In this document: one piece after another, positions 3,605 through 5,191 of the stretch
How the letters are laid out: each line of letters opens with the position of its first letter
How positions within the stretch are numbered: the stretch's first letter is position 1
From: Vicinamibacteria bacterium
Lineage (GTDB): Bacteria; Acidobacteriota; Vicinamibacteria; Vicinamibacterales; 2-12-FULL-66-21
DNA: 5,191 bases
Direction of reading: 5' to 3'
Assembly: GCA_025937075.1 (NCBI GenBank)
Contig: JAICSD010000338.1
Span: 1-5,191 of the forward strand
The notes under the pieces: generated by a model
Seen by the model: the letters and a program-made list of their open reading frames with translations, nothing else
The model's database searches: none
Told to the model about the DNA's origin: nothing
Translations under genes and position numbers: made by a program

Positions 3605-5191
3605 ATGCGCCTGCAGCGTCTCGAGATTGCCGGTTTCAAGAGCTTTCCCGATCGGTCCGAGCTTGCGTTCGACCATGGCGTCACCGCGATCGTTGGGCCC
3701 AACGGCTGCGGGAAGAGCAACGTTGTCGATGCGATTACGTGGGTGCTCGGCGAGCAGAGCGCGAAGAGTTTGCGCGGCGATCGCATGGAGGACGTGATCT
3801 TCGGCGGCAGCGACGCGCGCAAGCCGACGGCGGCGGCGGAAGTACGGCTGCGGCTGGCGGGGGTTGCGGCGCGTGTGCCTGGGAACGGTGGTACCAGGCC
3901 GTCTGCACGCATCGCGATGCCAATGGACGGCGCCGAGATGCGTGGCGGTGAGGCTGTCGCGGTGCTCGAGGAGCCGCCACTCATCGTTCGCGACGTGGAG
4001 CTGTCGCGCCGGCTCTATCGATCCGGCGAGAGCGAATACCTGATCGATGGCGAGGTCTGCCGCCTCAAGGACGTGCAGGATCTGCTGATGGACGCCGGCC
4101 TCGGCGTCAAGGCCTACGCGGTGATCGAGCAGGGGAAGATCGGGCAGATCCTGAGCGCGCGTCCCACGGATCGTCGGCAACTGATTGAAGAAGCCGCGGG
4201 CGTCACGAAGTACAAGAGCCGCCGGCGCGCGGCGGAGCTGAAGCTCGAAGCGGCGCAGCAGAACCTCACGCGCGTCGACGACATCATCTTCGAAGTCGAG
4301 AAGCAGCGCGGCACGCTGAAGCGTCAGGCGGCGAAGGCGCGGCGCTACCGGCGCCTCCGTGAAGAGCTGCGCCGCTGGGAGAAGGTGCAGTTCGCGCTGC
4401 GCTACCGGCTGCTCGCGCAGGCCATCGATGCTGCGCGCGCGCGGCTCGACGATGCGCGCGGGCGGGAGTCCGCGGCTGCGGCGCGGCTGTCCGAGCTCGA
4501 GATGACGCTCGAGCGCCTGCGTCTCGAGCTGACCGACGCGGATTCGCGTGCGACTGCCGTTCGCGAGGCCGCCCACGCACGCGAGCTGTCCATCGGCCGG
4601 CTGCAGCAGCAGGTTGCGTTCGACAAGCAGCAGGTGATGGATTTGTCTTCGGCGGCGGCGGCACTCGAGGCAGAGTTGAGCACGCTCGACTCGCGGCGCG
4701 AGCCAGCGCGGCTCGAGCTCGAGGCCCGGCGATCCGCGGCCGCGCGTGCAGCCGAGGAGCGCGATGCGGCCGCCGGCACGCTGACGGAACAAGAGGAAGC
4801 GTACGCGGCTGCGCACCGGAACATCGAAGGCCTGGAAGGGGACGTCGAAGCCGCGCGGAGCGAGGTGTTCGCGGCTGTCAACGCCGCAACGGCGCTGCGG
4901 CATGCGATGGAGCATGCGTCGGCGTCTCGCACGCGGATGGCGGAGCTGCTGGCAAAGCTGGACGTCGAGCGCGCCGACCTGGGCATCGAAGCGCAGCGCG
5001 CGGCCGAGGAGCGCACCGCCGCCGAAGACTCGCTGCGCCGGGCGCGCGTCGCGATGGATGACCTCCACGTCTCCCGCGTCGCACGCGAATCGGAGCTGGC
5101 TGCCGCGCGGGGAACGCGCGACGCGCTCGCGCGCGACCTGCGATCGAAAGAGCACGACGTCGCCGGCGCGCTGGCCCGCCTCCGATCGCTC
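3605..5191 (+). CDS. smc: Chromosome segregation protein SMC, N-terminal half only
   Basis: SMC is the DNA-tethering ATPase of the bacterial condensin complex (with ScpA and ScpB) that organises and separates the chromosome. The frame is open for 529 codons and runs off the right edge. MRLQRLEIAGFKSFPDR opens the half-head, followed by Walker A GPNGCGKS (31-38), ITWVLGEQSAKSLRG (44-58) and EDVIFGG (62-68). RRLYRSGESEYLIDGE (135-150) and AYAVIEQGKIGQIL (170-183, Q-loop Gln176) follow, then EEAAGVTKYKSRRRAAELKL (195-214), which leads into a long Ala/Glu/Arg-rich coiled coil to the end. Walker B, the signature motif and the hinge lie beyond the window. The Q-loop is about 30 residues later than in typical SMC because of a low-complexity insertion at about 85-127. 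I see no Shine-Dalgarno sequence before the ATG, only a terminator 13 bases upstream. The start agrees with the family N terminus. Confidence 0.97.
   Translation, partial: MRLQRLEIAGFKSFPDRSELAFDHGVTAIVGPNGCGKSNVVDAITWVLGEQSAKSLRGDRMEDVIFGGSDARKPTAAAEVRLRLAGVAARVPGNGGTRPSARIAMPMDGAEMRGGEAVAVLEEPPLIVRDVELSRRLYRSGESEYLIDGEVCRLKDVQDLLMDAGLGVKAYAVIEQGKIGQILSARPTDRRQLIEEAAGVTKYKSRRRAAELKLEAAQQNLTRVDDIIFEVEKQRGTLKRQAAKARRYRRLREELRRWEKVQFALRYRLLAQAIDAARARLDDARGRESAAAARLSELEMTLERLRLELTDADSRATAVREAAHARELSIGRLQQQVAFDKQQVMDLSSAAAALEAELSTLDSRREPARLELEARRSAAARAAEERDAAAGTLTEQEEAYAAAHRNIEGLEGDVEAARSEVFAAVNAATALRHAMEHASASRTRMAELLAKLDVERADLGIEAQRAAEERTAAEDSLRRARVAMDDLHVSRVARESELAAARGTRDALARDLRSKEHDVAGALARLRSL

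Noticed and set aside
3500..5155. 551-codon minus-strand open frame over smc
   Set aside because: It is antisense to smc, which has intact Walker A and Q-loop motifs. The frame also runs through the terminator. Its MAQKKAAARP stretch, which resembles a ribosomal protein L27 start, comes from the T run and stem and is coincidence.
1..5191. CRISPR array, insertion sequence, prophage or defence island
   Set aside because: There are no regularly spaced repeats, transposase-like frames or phage-type genes. All genes are core export, protease or chromosome functions with similar composition.

Overview
The window is high-GC DNA with compact, signal-peptide-rich genes. It most resembles Acidobacteriota, probably Vicinamibacteria. 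That placement rests on the recalled feel of the SMC, S41 and TatC protein sequences and of a GAAGCTTTAGCG-type interspersed repeat; it is not based on any search. Only core-type genes are present. I see no phage, transposon, CRISPR or tRNA/rRNA.

Layout from left to right: (1) The 5' end of an exported protein on the minus strand (1-223, cut by the window edge), with its own sigma70-like promoter and good Shine-Dalgarno sequence. (2) A two-gene minus-strand operon, tatA (1193-1483) and tatC (332-1186), which encodes a minimal twin-arginine translocase. It is driven by a near-consensus promoter, TTGACC-N17-TATAAT, and its leader carries strong overlapping inverted repeats. (3) Divergently, on the plus strand, a 550-residue S41 (CtpA/Prc-type) processing protease (1646-3298). 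Its extended -10 element lies so close to the ATG that the mRNA may be leaderless. (4) A 306-base non-coding interval (3299-3604). It holds, in order, a REP-like nested palindrome, two similar perfect palindromes about three helical turns apart, a candidate extended -10 promoter, about 120 bases of foldable sequence, and a very strong intrinsic terminator with eight Ts. (5) The 5' part of smc (3605-5191, cut by the window edge), encoding the N-terminal ATPase half-head and most of the first coiled-coil arm of the chromosome-organising SMC protein.

TatA and TatC export folded proteins across the inner membrane, and the S41 protease and the first exported protein act outside that membrane. The left half is therefore an envelope and export neighbourhood. 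smc is functionally separate.

The most interesting part is 3299-3604. A promoter-like element and a strong terminator bracket about 160 bases of structured sequence and stop 13 bases short of the smc start codon, which has no visible Shine-Dalgarno sequence and no promoter of its own. This is either an unrecognised small RNA gene or a terminating leader (attenuator or riboswitch-like) controlling smc. I could not match it to a known RNA family.
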